Assembly: GCA_030538235.1 (NCBI GenBank)
Contig: JAUNUJ010000002.1
Span: 62,001-126,000 of the forward strand
Origin: Alcaligenaceae bacterium
Lineage (GTDB): Bacteria; Pseudomonadota; Gammaproteobacteria; Burkholderiales; Burkholderiaceae_B
DNA: 64,000 nt
Reading direction: 5' to 3'
How positions within the stretch are numbered: the first letter of the stretch is position 1; the number at the start of each line of letters is the position of its first letter. The position numbers and the translations under genes were made by a program. Below the pieces are notes generated by a model. The model made no database searches. It worked only from the letters and a program-made list of their open reading frames with translations, and was not told where the DNA came from. Below are positions 63,499-64,000 of the stretch, one piece after another.

Positions 63499-63589
63499 TA
63501 GATACTCCCTTTTTATTACATTATCTTGAACGGTATGCCGCTTGGCAATCCGTTTATAGTAGCCTGTTCTTAGACAAAGCGCCAATAAA

Positions 63590-63626
63590 AAACGACGCTC
63601 CGATATATCTAATCGAAGCGTCGTTT
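63590..63626 (-). terminator. Terminator after the c-type cytochrome
   Basis: A 15-bp stem (AAACGACGCTCCGAT with ATCGAAGCGTCGTTT, one mismatch) and 7-base loop, followed on the minus strand by TTTATT. It ends the cytochrome transcript ahead of the aminotransferase. Confidence 0.85.
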
Positions 63627-63661
63627 AAACTTAATTTAATAAGTGCTACAGAGATTTTTAA

Positions 63662-64000
63662 TTACTCTGCTTTTGTTTCTTCCGGTTTCTTACCAAAATA
63701 ACGCGGTACTAACACGTCAGGCCTCAAGAAATCCTTGTAACCGACGTTGTCATGATCACCCATAACTTTACCGTCAATTTCCTGACCATAGTAAGTGAAC
63801 TTATGGAATGTCTCACCATAAAGCTCCAAGGTCTCAGCGACATCACCTGTATAACGTGCATCCTGAGGACGCTCTTGGCTGTTGACAAAGGCAGCGATAT
63901 CCCACGCTTCTTCGTCAGACACTAAGGGCGCTGCACCTAAAGGCATATTGTATTTAATAAAACCGGCTAAGGTGAAGATACGAGAAATACCGGCACCCCA
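63662..64000 (-). CDS. c-type cytochrome, C-terminal part (window edge)
   Basis: The end of a diheme-type c cytochrome, cut at the right edge of the window. The open frame begins at base 64000 and reads GAGISRIFTLAGFIKYNMPLGA, where M in NMPLG is the likely axial methionine of the C-terminal heme domain, followed by WDIAAFVNSQERP, the usual close of the heme fold. A long tail (about 60 residues, YGETFHKFTYYGQ... GKKPEETKAE) then follows. The layout resembles TsdA-type thiosulfate dehydrogenase or related cytochromes. The CxxCH motifs are outside the window, so the class is uncertain. Confidence 0.75.
   Translation of the reverse strand, partial: WGAGISRIFTLAGFIKYNMPLGAAPLVSDEEAWDIAAFVNSQERPQDARYTGDVAETLELYGETFHKFTYYGQEIDGKVMGDHDNVGYKDFLRPDVLVPRYFGKKPEETKAE

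Noticed and set aside
1..64000. Mobile elements, CRISPR arrays or phage
   Set aside because: No transposase, integrase, repeat-spacer array or long flanking repeats found on reading both strands.

Overview
The window reads as chromosomal DNA of a Gram-negative betaproteobacterium. My best inference is a low-GC member of the Alcaligenaceae (Burkholderiales), in the direction of Oligella, Pelistega or Taylorella. The reasons are the rpe-gph-trpEGDC order, the TctABC/TctDE tricarboxylate system, the Liv-type ABC cluster flanked by two acyl-CoA ligases, a UbiM-type ubiquinone hydroxylase and a base composition that looks clearly below 60% GC. The genus is inferred from gene content and was not tested by any search. 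I saw no rRNA, tRNA, CRISPR array, insertion sequence or prophage.

Layout. 1-3.3 kb: the Tol-Pal envelope system (end of tolA, tolB, pal, cpoB). 3.3-17.2 kb: a mixed housekeeping block (alpha/beta hydrolase, copper chaperone, mnmM-like tRNA methyltransferase, ubiM, rep, an asparaginase-family protein, priA, hemE, a Fis-type regulator, a small secreted protein, and a DEAD-box helicase with a consensus promoter and a long leader). 17.3-24.9 kb: prpF, rpe and gph, then a trp operon (trpE-G-D-C plus a HIT protein) preceded by an attenuator with a Trp-rich leader peptide. 24.9-28.2 kb: HMG-CoA lyase, a frameshifted Asp/Glu racemase pseudogene, a short dprA and def. 28.3-37.5 kb: a minus-strand operon with a complete branched-chain-type ABC importer between two CoA ligases, and a divergent Crp/Fnr regulator with a near-perfect operator between them. 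37.9-49.5 kb: a CBS-domain membrane protein, tesB, and sugar-nucleotide and O-antigen genes (galU, pgi, ugd, rfbB, rfbC, rfbD, O-antigen ligase) interrupted by an isochorismatase-family gene and ubiA. 49.5-61.1 kb: a tricarboxylate block with a GntR regulator, divergent tcuAB, an autotransporter remnant, an AbrB-family membrane protein, tctCBA and tctDE. 61.2-64 kb: a 2-hydroxyacid dehydrogenase, a class III aminotransferase and the end of a c-type cytochrome.

How the parts work together. TctCBA should capture and import a tricarboxylate, with TctDE sensing it. Three in-phase direct repeats sit directly upstream of a promoter in front of tctC, where a TctD activator would bind. TcuAB should oxidise tricarballylate (or a close relative) to cis-aconitate. 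Its usual transporter TcuC is absent, so TctCBA may supply uptake. In the ABC/ligase cluster, the import genes and two acid-activating enzymes are in one operon, which suggests uptake and CoA activation of an organic acid. A 22-bp dyad centred exactly 41.5 bp upstream of the predicted start of that operon suggests class II activation by the neighbouring Crp/Fnr protein.

The most rewarding leads are these three regulatory regions, the trp attenuator, the P-loop-less phenylacetate-CoA-ligase-like protein, the receiver-Fis protein that lacks an AAA+ domain, and the autotransporter reduced to a signal plus a barrel.
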